Shown here: positions 1-9,069 of the stretch, piece by piece
Numbering within the stretch: the first letter of the stretch is position 1
How the letters are laid out: each line of letters opens with the position of its first letter
From: Xanthomonas sp. Leaf148
GTDB lineage: Bacteria > Pseudomonadota > Gammaproteobacteria > Xanthomonadales > Xanthomonadaceae
NCBI RefSeq assembly: GCF_001423585.1
Contig: NZ_LMOP01000001.1
Span: 310,001 to 374,000, forward strand
Direction of reading: 5' to 3'
Length of the DNA stretch: 64,000 nt
Position numbers and translations under genes: made by a program
The notes under the pieces: generated by a model
The model's database searches: none
What the model was told of the DNA's origin: nothing
Seen by the model: the letters and a program-made list of their open reading frames with translations, nothing else

Positions 1-1
1 C

Positions 2-49
2 GAGGAGTTTGAAGACATGGACATATGCGACACCATCGGCAGGAAGTGA
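2..49 (+). CDS. C-terminal end of an unidentified gene (partial)
   Basis: An open frame enters from the left edge and ends with TGA at 47-49; the visible residues are EEFEDMDICDTIGRK. The acidic end looks like a plausible protein terminus, but fifteen residues cannot identify a family. It would be convergent with the acyltransferase gene that ends at 151. It may also be chance reading through non-coding DNA. Confidence 0.3.
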   Translation, partial: EEFEDMDICDTIGRK

Positions 50-150
50 GCGACAACGCAGCTGACCTTATGCCCGACTGCGTCGACCGGCAACGGCGTG
101 CATGGTGCCGTGCCTGCCGTGACCGGCCTGTCTATCGCTGCCTGATCCGG

Positions 151-2244
151 TTAGTGCGTTGGCGCCTGCGCCGGTAAGCCACGCAGATGCGCAGCGAAGC
201 TGGGCAGCAGCACACGATTGCCGTAGCCGCTCAGATGGTCGGCATCGAAGAACAGCGGTCGGCCATGCCGGGTCGGCGCGCACGTCTGCGCATCGCACAG
301 CAGTGGCAGCGGGTCCCAGACACTGGCGCCGCCCAGCGCTGCGGCAATGCGATGCACACCGTCCAGTGCCGGCGCGCGGTACCGCTCCATGACGGCTCGC
401 TCGATCTGCATGCCGTTGGCGCATACCGCGTTGTGGCGATTGAACCAGTCCGAGCATCGGTACGGCGGTGCCCTGAGCACAGGCTTGGGCGCCTCGAACA
501 CGATCCGCACGCCCCGCGCCTGCACCGGCGCCAGCAGAGCGATGGTTGCGGCAACACTCGCATCACGCTCGCGTTGCGCCTGTTCGCTCTGCAACGTAGC
601 GACATTGGCATCCAGATCGAACAGCGCGTCCTGCTCGGCCAGTCGCGGCACACGCAACCCTGGCAGAAACAGCACATCACCAGGATGTGCGTTGGCCATC
701 ACATCTTCCAGCGCGGGGCGCACGAACGCCTCGCACCCGGGCACTTGCGCGCCAGGTTGCATCGAAGCGACCGAACAACCGGCGACCCCGTACATGCGGA
801 CGCTGCCACCTTCGACAACGGGAAAGCGTCGCAGCATTTCGTTGTAGGCCAGCGCGTGCGAATCGCCTATCACGAAGACCTGCAGCTGCGTCTTAGCCGG
901 TCGCGTGCACTGCCCGCGCGCGAAAATCCGCACCGGCTGCCCGTTGACTGATGTATTGCTCGCCAGCAGGCGGCAGTCCGGAAATTCCTTGCGCAGGCTA
1001 CGGGCATACGCATACCAATCCAGTGGATGCCTGCTGACCACGCTCAACGACACATACGGCGCGGACTTGATCAGTAACGACTGCACGCCCGCAGCCAGCA
1101 CCAGCGCGCCGATGCCGATCGCCACAACGCGCATGTTCGAGCGACCGCTCAGACGACGCGTGCGCCAGGGCAACTCCACCCAACGATACGAAGCCACCGC
1201 ACACGCGAACGTCAACGCTACCGCCGCAAGTTTGGCACCGGCCGATTCCAACCCGACGGTCCACCGCAACAGCACCAGAACCGGCCAGTGCCACAGATAC
1301 AGTGAATACGAGATGCGGCCGATCGCCACCATTGGCCTGGCGGACAGGACGCGCCCCGCCCAGCCATCGGCGTGTCGATGCAACAACGCCAGCAAGGCCA
1401 GCGTGCCCAGCACCGGCCAAAGCCCGTCGCTCCACGGCGAATGGCCGGGGCGCGCATTCCACAAGCCATTTCCGATGCTGGCCAACGCCAGCACCAACAG
1501 CAGCGTGCGCAGTGCCACCGGCATCGCGATGCCGGTGGCAAACAGATGGCGTCCTTCGCGGCGCCCGAGAAGTGTCATGCCTTGATACAACAGCACGCCC
1601 GCACCCAGTTGCCAGAAACGCGCAGTCGTCAGATAAAACGATGTGACTTCATGCCCCGGCACATGCGTGCGCTGCCACGCGTACCCGAGCGAGGCCGCAC
1701 TGGCGAGCGCGAACACGCCCAGCGACCAGAAGCGCCGTGCACCGCCGCGCATCCACGCCAGAAACATCCACGGAAACAGCAGATAGAACTGCTCTTCGAC
1801 ACCGAGCGACCATGTTTGCGTGTACGGATTGAACTCTGCGCGTGGCGAAAAATAATCCTGCCCCACGCTGGCAAGCACCCAGTTGCTCAAACCGAACAGG
1901 GCCATGCGCCCGGTCTTGGTGCTGGATTCGCTTAGCCACGACTCGGGGATGAACACCATCGAGAACAGCGCAGTGGCCACCAGACATGCCAGCAGCGCGG
2001 GCGCAATGCGCCGCAAGCGACGCGCATAGAAGCGGGCAAGTTCTGCCGCAACCGACACGCGAGGCAGCCGATCGACCGAGGCGCTGACCACAAACCCGGA
2101 GATGACGAAGAAGATATCGACACCGGTGAAGCCACCGGGCAACCAGCTCGCGTCCAGGTGATAGGCGATGACCGACAGCACGGCTAGCGCACGCAAGCCG
2201 TCGATATGTGCGAAATAACCGTTCCCTATCTGCGCGCGCATCAT
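151..2244 (-). CDS. Acyltransferase 3 / SGNH-hydrolase fusion (OafA/YrhL type)
   Basis: A membrane O-acyltransferase, about 698 residues. The N-terminal half is the acyltransferase-3 fold with about ten membrane segments. It begins with the conserved HIDGLRALAV and YHLD (His about 29) and includes FFVISGFV. The C-terminal part is a periplasmic SGNH domain with GDSHA (Ser about 462) and a DADH catalytic pair (His about 670). Proteins of this architecture acetylate surface glycans such as O-antigen; the acceptor here cannot be read from sequence. I start at the MMRAQ methionines because the conserved domain begins there and the longer frame adds only an unconserved leader. It stands alone, separated from the operon to its right by about 240 bases. 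Confidence 0.88.
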   Translation of the reverse strand: MMRAQIGNGYFAHIDGLRALAVLSVIAYHLDASWLPGGFTGVDIFFVISGFVVSASVDRLPRVSVAAELARFYARRLRRIAPALLACLVATALFSMVFIPESWLSESSTKTGRMALFGLSNWVLASVGQDYFSPRAEFNPYTQTWSLGVEEQFYLLFPWMFLAWMRGGARRFWSLGVFALASAASLGYAWQRTHVPGHEVTSFYLTTARFWQLGAGVLLYQGMTLLGRREGRHLFATGIAMPVALRTLLLVLALASIGNGLWNARPGHSPWSDGLWPVLGTLALLALLHRHADGWAGRVLSARPMVAIGRISYSLYLWHWPVLVLLRWTVGLESAGAKLAAVALTFACAVASYRWVELPWRTRRLSGRSNMRVVAIGIGALVLAAGVQSLLIKSAPYVSLSVVSRHPLDWYAYARSLRKEFPDCRLLASNTSVNGQPVRIFARGQCTRPAKTQLQVFVIGDSHALAYNEMLRRFPVVEGGSVRMYGVAGCSVASMQPGAQVPGCEAFVRPALEDVMANAHPGDVLFLPGLRVPRLAEQDALFDLDANVATLQSEQAQRERDASVAATIALLAPVQARGVRIVFEAPKPVLRAPPYRCSDWFNRHNAVCANGMQIERAVMERYRAPALDGVHRIAAALGGASVWDPLPLLCDAQTCAPTRHGRPLFFDADHLSGYGNRVLLPSFAAHLRGLPAQAPTH

Positions 2245-2480
2245 CCTGATTCCTGAAAAGCGGTGCCAGGCCATCTTGCCGGGCAAATTTATGAGCGACC
2301 GCTCCGTGGGAACGCAGCCGTAGGCAGATCGGTGACCGCGCCATGCGTCGCGACGACGATGTCGTACATACGATCAGATATCAGCCGTGCTCATTTCGCC
2401 ACACTGCAGCGGCTTGGTCACACTCAACACAAGGGCACCCAACAGGTGCCCACATGTCACACCACCAGTGGACTGCGGTG

Positions 2481-3218
2481 TTACCAGACCAGATCGTCGG
2501 GCACCTGATATTGGGGATCGGCGTACGGGTCGTCGCCTGCCGGCGCATTCGGGTCCACCTTCAGGGCCACCGACGGTGCGAACACGGATTCGGCTTCGGC
2601 GAGCACCTCGGCCGTCACCAGCAGATAGCGCCCATTGAGTTGCAGCACGCCCAGCTGGCCGGCATTGAGTGCCTTGAGCTGATCAGCGGTGACGTAGATG
2701 CGCTTGATCTTGCCGCCATACGGGAAATGCCGCGCGATGTCGGCATCGGCATGGTTCAAGCCCTTGTCCTTGAGCAGCTCCTCGAGCTTGGCCTTGGCTT
2801 CGCGACGCAGGCGTGCTTCTTCCTGCTTTAGGCGCTCGGCTTCGATGCGCTCGTCTTTTTCGCGCTGCGCACGGATCGCATAGGCCTTGGCCAGGTCTAT
2901 GTCCTCGCGCGTGCGCGCCGGCCTGGGGCCACGTCGGTCGGCATTGGAATGTTGGGGGCGTGGCGACGCTGCCGGCTTGCCATCGTGGCGCCGGTCGGGC
3001 CTGCCATCGCTTTTGCGTTCGCTGGTTGCATCGGTCGCCGCAGCGGCGTGTGGCCGCTGCGGTCCCCTGCCCTGGACACCCGGCCTGTTGCCGCCGGGTG
3101 CGGGCTTGCCACCGTTGCCATGGTGACGCGCGGCAGGCCGTGCGTCGGGTTTGCGTTCGGGCTTGGGCGCGGACTTGAAGCCCAGGCCGAGCAACTGGTC
3201 ACGTAAGGTATCGCTCAT
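2481..3218 (-). CDS. DUF2058 family protein (YaiL-like)
   Basis: About 245 residues starting MSDTLRDQLLGLGFK, the typical N-terminus of DUF2058 proteins. A Lys/Arg/Pro-rich low-complexity linker and a charged coiled-coil (RAQREKDERIEAERLKQEEA) follow. The C-terminal domain contains HFPYGGKIKRIYVT and LLVTAEVLAEAESVF. The family is soluble and of unknown molecular function; the basic linker suggests nucleic-acid contact, which is inference. The gene begins 19 bases after the slyX stop and is probably the last gene of the fkpA-ugd-slyX unit. Confidence 0.8.
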   Translation of the reverse strand: MSDTLRDQLLGLGFKSAPKPERKPDARPAARHHGNGGKPAPGGNRPGVQGRGPQRPHAAAATDATSERKSDGRPDRRHDGKPAASPRPQHSNADRRGPRPARTREDIDLAKAYAIRAQREKDERIEAERLKQEEARLRREAKAKLEELLKDKGLNHADADIARHFPYGGKIKRIYVTADQLKALNAGQLGVLQLNGRYLLVTAEVLAEAESVFAPSVALKVDPNAPAGDDPYADPQYQVPDDLVW

Positions 3219-3236
3219 GGCGGTGGCAATCTGCAA

Positions 3237-3465
3237 TCAATAGTGCGGAGGCGGCGGTTCGTCCGCTGCATCGGCAAACAACGTGGAGCGCACCTTGCCC
3301 AGATCCTCGAGCAGGTGGCGGATCAACTCGGCATTACGGGCACCCGTCAAACGGGCGTCCGCAAGTGCTTCACTCAGTTCATTGAGCGCCTGCTCCTGGA
3401 AGGAGAGGCGCGTTTCCAGTTCCACCAACCGCGCGTCCAGTTCCTGGTCGCGCGGCGAGAGTTGC

Positions 3466-3473
<8 letters not shown>
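3237..3473 (-). CDS. slyX: SlyX family coiled-coil protein
   Basis: A 78-residue protein starting [20 protein letters not shown]. The heptad-rich centre ([19 protein letters not shown]) is diagnostic of SlyX, and the Pro-rich tail ending PPPPHY is a family hallmark. Function is unknown; in enterobacteria slyX neighbours slyD, whereas here an FKBP-type isomerase lies two genes upstream. I take the internal Met as start because upstream residues read through the ugd 3' end and are not SlyX-like. The start overlaps the ugd stop by 8 bases, implying translational coupling. Confidence 0.85.
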
Positions 3474-4812
<1,339 letters not shown>

Positions 4813-4836
4813 GGGTGGGGGTACTCCTGTGGGGGA

Positions 4837-5808
4837 TCAGGGAAGGATACCCATCAGTTCGACATCGAACGTCAACGTTGCGTCCGGTCCGATCGGCCCC
4901 CCTTGCGTGCCGTTCGGGCCATAGGCCAAGTTGGATGGAATCCAGAAACGATATTTCGAACCGACCGGCATCAATGCGACGCCCTCGGTCCAACCGGGAA
5001 TGACTTGATCCAGACCGAACTCGGCCGGCTGGCCGCGCTGGTACGAACTGTCGAAGACCTGCCCGTCGAGCAGCTTGCCTTCGTAGTTCACACGGACCTT
5101 GTTGGTCCGCATCGGGCGCTCGCCGCTGCCCTGGCGCAGCACCATGTACTGCAGGCCGGACGCGGTGGTGATCACGCCTTTCTCGGTTTTGTTCTTGGCG
5201 AGGAAGGCATTGCCATCTTCGCGATTCTTGGCGCCGGCAGCGCCCTGCTTGGCAGAGGCAAAGGCCTGCATGGTGGCGGCCGCTTCCTGCTGAGTCAGAC
5301 GCGTGGTGCCCTTGGCGAACACGGTGCGCACTGCTTCCATCAGGGTCGACAGATCGATCTCGTCCTTGATGCCGGCGAGCGACGGACCGACCGCACGGTC
5401 GCCCAGCATCAAGCCGACATTTTCCTTGGAAGGGGTGGCCGGCGCAGAGCCTGGCGCCATGCCCGGCACCTGCTGACCATTGCGGGCAGCCAGCGCGGTG
5501 CGCAATGCGGTATCGGTCGCCTGAGTCTGCTCATCGGACAACAGCGGCTTGCCACCCTTGAATGCATTTTCGATGGCGCGTTGCATCGCGCTCAGATCGA
5601 TGTCCTGGGCAATCGGCTCGAACGAGCGCGCTACATCCATACCGATGGCGTAGCTGACGTTGTCGCGCGTGCTTTTCTCAGACGATGCATTCAAAACTGG
5701 CTTCTCCTTGGTGGCCGCTGCGGCCGGTTGCTGCGACATCGCCGGCATCGAAGCCGTCATTGCCACCATCAGTAGCGACGCCGCCGCGCCGCGCTTTCCC
5801 ATCTTCAT
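4837..5808 (-). CDS. Periplasmic FKBP-type peptidyl-prolyl isomerase (Mip/FkpA-like) with duplicated N-domain
   Basis: Catalyses proline cis/trans isomerisation during folding of exported proteins. About 323 residues; the start MKMGKRG precedes a signal peptide cleaved near AMSQQ. The C-terminal FKBP domain is complete (VNYEGKLLDGQVFDSS, FGLDQVIPGWTEG, IPSNLAYGP). Upstream are two copies of the Mip N-terminal helical domain: VSYAIGMDVARS...IDLSAMQRAIENAF and VGLMLGDRAVGP...IDLSTLMEAVRTVF. Typical Mip/FkpA proteins carry one copy and are about 230-270 residues long. The gene leads the ugd-slyX-DUF2058 unit. Confidence 0.9.
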   Translation of the reverse strand: MKMGKRGAAASLLMVAMTASMPAMSQQPAAAATKEKPVLNASSEKSTRDNVSYAIGMDVARSFEPIAQDIDLSAMQRAIENAFKGGKPLLSDEQTQATDTALRTALAARNGQQVPGMAPGSAPATPSKENVGLMLGDRAVGPSLAGIKDEIDLSTLMEAVRTVFAKGTTRLTQQEAAATMQAFASAKQGAAGAKNREDGNAFLAKNKTEKGVITTASGLQYMVLRQGSGERPMRTNKVRVNYEGKLLDGQVFDSSYQRGQPAEFGLDQVIPGWTEGVALMPVGSKYRFWIPSNLAYGPNGTQGGPIGPDATLTFDVELMGILP

Positions 5809-5898
5809 TCGATGCACTTCCCGAAAGTGAAAAGACACGCCACCGACGGCGCTGAACACGCATTGTCGCATGCGCACGCGGCGTTGCGAGAGCCGCGC

Positions 5899-6456
5899 TC
5901 AGCGCGACGGCGTGGTGAGCTCGCGTTCGATCGCTGCCAGCACGCTCGGATCGTCCGGTTTGATCTTGCTGGGGAACTGCGCTACCACGCGCCCGTCGCG
6001 TGCAATCAAATACTTGTGGAAGTTCCAACCCGGCGCCACGCCCGTTGCCTGCGTCAAGCGCTGATACAGCGGCGTCGCTTCTTTGCCCAGCACGTGCACC
6101 TTCTCAAACATCGGGAACTTGACGCCATAGGTCAGCGTGCAGAATTCCTGGATCTGCTTCTCAGATCCGGGTTCCTGTCCCTGGAAATCGTTGGATGGAA
6201 AGCCCAGCACCGCGAACCCGCGGCTGGCGAAGCGCTGGTTGAGTGCTTCCAGACCTTCGTACTGCGGTGTGTAGCCGCATTTGCTGGCGGTATTGACCAC
6301 CATCACTACCTTGCCGCCGTAACTCCGGTTCAGGTTGATTGGCGCTTTGCCGGCCAACGGGCGGTAGTCCAGATCCAGCAGCGGCGCCCCGGCGGCCATG
6401 GCCGAGCTTGCAAAAAAGCCAGCGAATACAACGACCAATAGACGTTTCAGCAGCAT
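5899..6456 (-). CDS. Glutathione peroxidase family protein, exported, Cys form
   Basis: Reduces peroxides with a thiol donor (glutathione or thioredoxin; the Cys-type bacterial enzymes often use thioredoxin). It has 185 residues starting MLLKRLLVVVFAGFF, a signal peptide that probably sends it to the periplasm. The catalytic motif NTASKCGYTPQY has Cys, not selenocysteine. FPSNDFQGQEPGS supplies the Gln and WNFHKYL supplies the Trp/Asn of the active-site tetrad. The start was chosen because the signal peptide begins at this Met. It is transcribed divergently from the YtrA-type operon. Confidence 0.93.
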   Translation of the reverse strand: MLLKRLLVVVFAGFFASSAMAAGAPLLDLDYRPLAGKAPINLNRSYGGKVVMVVNTASKCGYTPQYEGLEALNQRFASRGFAVLGFPSNDFQGQEPGSEKQIQEFCTLTYGVKFPMFEKVHVLGKEATPLYQRLTQATGVAPGWNFHKYLIARDGRVVAQFPSKIKPDDPSVLAAIERELTTPSR

Positions 6457-6479
6457 TGGAAGTTCCTCGAAGGTGATTT

Positions 6480-6504
6480 GGCACCCCGGTCTGCGTGGGG
6501 TGCC
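6480..6504. promoter_or_regulatory. Inverted repeat upstream of the glutathione peroxidase gene
   Basis: Arms GGCACCCC and GGGGTGCC are separated by 9 bases, about 24 bases upstream of the peroxidase start. It could be an operator or a leader hairpin. No regulator can be assigned. Confidence 0.35.
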
Positions 6505-6526
6505 ATCAGTTGGGTATGACAGACAG

Positions 6527-6554
6527 TTGACTGCCTGCGTGTCGGTGTTATAGT
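6527..6554 (+). promoter_or_regulatory. Sigma-70-type promoter of the YtrA/ABC operon
   Basis: TTGACT (6527-6532), a 16-base spacer, then TATAGT (6549-6554), about 40 bases before the first start codon. This is one of the best consensus promoters in the window, and its -10 box lies inside the palindromic operator 6544-6567. Confidence 0.6.
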
Positions 6555-6567
6555 TGAATACAACACC
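6544..6567. promoter_or_regulatory. Probable YtrA-type operator, GGTG-N16-CACC
   Basis: GGTG at 6544-6547 and CACC at 6564-6567 are separated by exactly 16 bases, and the identical arms extend to GGTGTT/AACACC. From family knowledge, YtrA-subfamily GntR repressors bind widely spaced inverted repeats, and GGTG-N16-CACC has been reported for the Xanthomonas member. Overlap with the -10 box predicts simple autorepression of the operon. Confidence 0.65.
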
Positions 6568-6591
6568 AGTCATCCAACGCAGGGGGAAAGC

Positions 6592-6840
6592 ATGAACAGC
6601 ACACGTGTCACGCGACCAGTTCCGCTGTTGCTGTTCGGCAGCACCCTGTTTGCCATTGGTTGGCTGGGAGCCGCTTCCAGTCAGGTCACGGAGTCCGGCG
6701 CCGATTATGGCGTGTCGGAGGCGGTTACGGAAAACGCGACAACTCCCCCCGAGGAGCGCACCCGGCCTGGCCGGCACCTGCGCGCTTCGCTGTCGATGCC
6801 CTATTTCTCCTTCGCGCAGGTTCTGCGCCCACGGAGCTGA
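6592..6840 (+). CDS. Small membrane or exported protein leading the YtrA operon
   Basis: Unrecognised 82-residue protein. The N-terminus has a basic stretch and one hydrophobic segment (VPLLLFGSTLFAIGWLGAA, residues 10-28), which could be a signal anchor. The rest is polar and ends SMPYFSFAQVLRPRS. A strong ribosome site (AGGGGG, 6581-6586) precedes the ATG, and the stop lies 2 bases before gntR, so it is translated as the first gene of the operon. A regulatory, leader or accessory-subunit role is possible; nothing in the sequence decides. Confidence 0.65.
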   Translation: MNSTRVTRPVPLLLFGSTLFAIGWLGAASSQVTESGADYGVSEAVTENATTPPEERTRPGRHLRASLSMPYFSFAQVLRPRS

Positions 6841-6842
6841 TC

Positions 6843-7205
6843 ATGAACGACATCCAATGGAGCGACGGCGCTCCCATCTACCGCCAACTCAAGGAACGGG
6901 TCATTGCCATGATGCTCGATGGAATCCTCAAACCTGGCGACGCACTACCTTCGGTGCGCCAGGTCGCGGCGGACTATCAACTCAATCCCATCACCGTCTC
7001 GCGCGCCTACCAGGAGTTGGCCGACGAGAACCTGGTGGAAAAACGCCGCGGCCTGGGCATGTTCATGACCCCGGAAGCTGCACAGAAGCTGCGCGGAAGC
7101 GAACGCGACCGCTTCTTGAATGAAGAATGGCCGGCGGTGCTGGAACGCATCCAGCGCCTGGGCCTGTCCATCGACGATCTGTTGCCACAGGGGAAAACAC
7201 CATGA
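6843..7205 (+). CDS. GntR-family transcriptional regulator, YtrA subfamily
   Basis: A 120-residue repressor made of the winged-helix domain plus a short tail, the YtrA layout (no large ligand-binding domain). It starts PIYRQLKERVIAMMLDGIL; the recognition region is LPSVRQVAADYQLNPITVSRAYQEL; the wing is EKRRGLGMFM. The C-terminal helices FLNEEWPAVLERIQRLGL probably dimerise. YtrA members control the ABC transporter encoded beside them, and the operator 6544-6567 upstream fits autoregulation. The stop overlaps the ABC ATPase start (ATGA). Confidence 0.93.
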   Translation: MNDIQWSDGAPIYRQLKERVIAMMLDGILKPGDALPSVRQVAADYQLNPITVSRAYQELADENLVEKRRGLGMFMTPEAAQKLRGSERDRFLNEEWPAVLERIQRLGLSIDDLLPQGKTP

Positions 7206-8077
7206 CCGCCGTCTCCACCGACCATGTCGTCGACGCACGTGGGTTACGCAAGACCTACAAACATCGGCTGGCGCTGGACAACACCAGCTTCACCATCGCC
7301 GCCGGCCGCATCGTCGGATTGATTGGCCCCAACGGCGCCGGCAAGACCACCGCGCTCAAGGCCGTACTGGGGCTGACCGACTTCGACGGCGACTTGAAGG
7401 TGCTGGGCATGGACCCGCGCACCGAGCGCAACGCGCTGATGAACGAAGTCTGCTTTATCGCCGACGTGGCGGTGTTGCCACGCTGGCTACGGGTGGGCGA
7501 AGCGATCGACTTCGTGGCGGGGGTGCATCCGCGCTTCGATCGCGCCAAGTGCGAGCGTTTTTTGGCCAACACCCAGCTCAATCGCAAATCGCGGGTCCGC
7601 GAGTTGTCCAAGGGCATGATCGTGCAGCTGCATCTGGCGCTGGTGATGGCCATCGACGCGCGCATTCTGGTGCTGGACGAGCCCACCCTGGGCCTGGACA
7701 TCCTGTATCGCAAGCAGTTCTACCAGCGTTTGCTGGAGGATTACTTCGACGAGCAGAAGACCATCATCGTCACCACCCACCAGGTCGAAGAGATCGAACA
7801 CATCCTCACTGATGTGATGTTCATCCGCGACGGCCGCATCGTGCTCACCGCCGACATGGAAGACGTGGCGCAGCGCTACACCGAAGTGCTGGTCGGTGCC
7901 GAACACCTGGAGACTGCGCGCTCCCTGACCCCGATCGACGAACGCGCCCTGCCCTTCGGCAAGACCGTGATGCTGTTCGATGGCGTGCCCAAGGATCAGC
8001 TCGCCCGCTTCGGCGAAACCCGCAATCCCGGCCTGGCCGACCTGTTTGTTGCCGTCATGAAGGGGACCTACGCATGA
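7202..8077 (+). CDS. ABC transporter ATP-binding protein
   Basis: ATPase subunit of 291 residues. Walker A is GPNGAGKTT, the signature is degenerate (RELSKGMIVQLHLALV, with LSKG where LSGGQ is usual), Walker B is ILVLDEPTLGLD, and the switch histidine is in VTTHQ. The weak signature resembles other ATPases of YtrA-linked ABC-2 exporters. The C-terminal 70 residues are an extra domain of the kind seen in ABC-2 ATPases. The start overlaps the regulator stop, and its own stop overlaps the permease start. Confidence 0.95.
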   Translation: MTAVSTDHVVDARGLRKTYKHRLALDNTSFTIAAGRIVGLIGPNGAGKTTALKAVLGLTDFDGDLKVLGMDPRTERNALMNEVCFIADVAVLPRWLRVGEAIDFVAGVHPRFDRAKCERFLANTQLNRKSRVRELSKGMIVQLHLALVMAIDARILVLDEPTLGLDILYRKQFYQRLLEDYFDEQKTIIVTTHQVEEIEHILTDVMFIRDGRIVLTADMEDVAQRYTEVLVGAEHLETARSLTPIDERALPFGKTVMLFDGVPKDQLARFGETRNPGLADLFVAVMKGTYA

Positions 8078-9060
8078 ATGCCATGACCAACCACGCATCG
8101 CCTGCCCGTACCTTCGGCTGGCTACTCAAACGCGAGTACTGGGAACACCGCGGCGGCTTCGTCTGGGCGCAGGTGATCACCGGCGGCATCGCGGTGTTCT
8201 TTGCGCTGCTGGGCGCGGTGATCGGCGCGATCAGCGCGCGTCGCAACATGACCGGCGACAGCATCCGGATGGACGATCTGGCCGAATACACGCGCACCTT
8301 GGGCCAGGTCGGCGACGGGCTGCTGCTAGGCGGCATCGGCATCGCCTCGGTGGTCCTGGCGTTCGTGGTGTTCTTCTATGCGCTTGGCAGCCTGTACGAC
8401 GATCGCCGCGACCGCAGCGTGCTGTTCTGGAAATCGTTGCCGGTCTCCGACGTACAGACCGTATTGTCCAAGGCCGCCTGGGCATTGCTGCTGGCGCCGC
8501 TGATTTCCATCGTGATCGGTACGGTGGTCGGCCTGGCGTTATGGTTGATCGCCATCGTTGGCGCCTCGATCGCAGGCGTGCCCAGCCCCTGGGCGTTGGC
8601 TACTCACTCGCACCCGTTCGCATTGTTGTGGCTGCTGTTGAAGACCGTGCCGATGAGCCTGTTGTGGTCGCTGCCGACCGTCGGCTGGCTGATGTTCTGC
8701 TCGGCGTGGGCCGGCAGCAAGCCGTTCCTGTGGGCGGTGCTGTTCCCACTGCTGGCCTGCGTGATGTTGAGCATCCTGTCGGCGATGCCGGGCGTGTCAC
8801 TGCCGATCGGCGGGATCTGGTACGTGGTCGGCTATCGCGGCCTGCTCAGCGCCTTGCCTGGTACGTGGTCGCCGCTTGCCGTCAGCGGCAACCTGGACAG
8901 CAGTGCGCTGCAAAATCCCAGCGACCTGGTGCAATGGGCCTTGCAGCACACCGACAGTTCGCGTGTTTATGGCGACCCGGACATCTGGATCGGTGCCGCC
9001 ATCGGCATCGCGCTGATCGCCGCTTCAATCTATCTGCGCCGTCGGCGCTCCGAAGCCTGA
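8074..9060 (+). CDS. ABC-2 type transporter permease
   Basis: An integral membrane protein of 328 residues with about six hydrophobic segments, the first at GFVWAQVITGGIAVFFALLG and the last near IGAAIGIALIAASIYL. LYDDRRDRSVLFWKSLPVSD, after the second segment, is the conserved cytoplasmic loop of ABC-2 permeases. It partners the ATPase encoded immediately upstream (4-base overlap). The substrate is unknown; related YtrA-controlled transporters respond to cell-envelope stress or antibiotics. Confidence 0.9.
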   Translation: MNAMTNHASPARTFGWLLKREYWEHRGGFVWAQVITGGIAVFFALLGAVIGAISARRNMTGDSIRMDDLAEYTRTLGQVGDGLLLGGIGIASVVLAFVVFFYALGSLYDDRRDRSVLFWKSLPVSDVQTVLSKAAWALLLAPLISIVIGTVVGLALWLIAIVGASIAGVPSPWALATHSHPFALLWLLLKTVPMSLLWSLPTVGWLMFCSAWAGSKPFLWAVLFPLLACVMLSILSAMPGVSLPIGGIWYVVGYRGLLSALPGTWSPLAVSGNLDSSALQNPSDLVQWALQHTDSSRVYGDPDIWIGAAIGIALIAASIYLRRRRSEA

Positions 9061-9069
9061 GGACACCCC

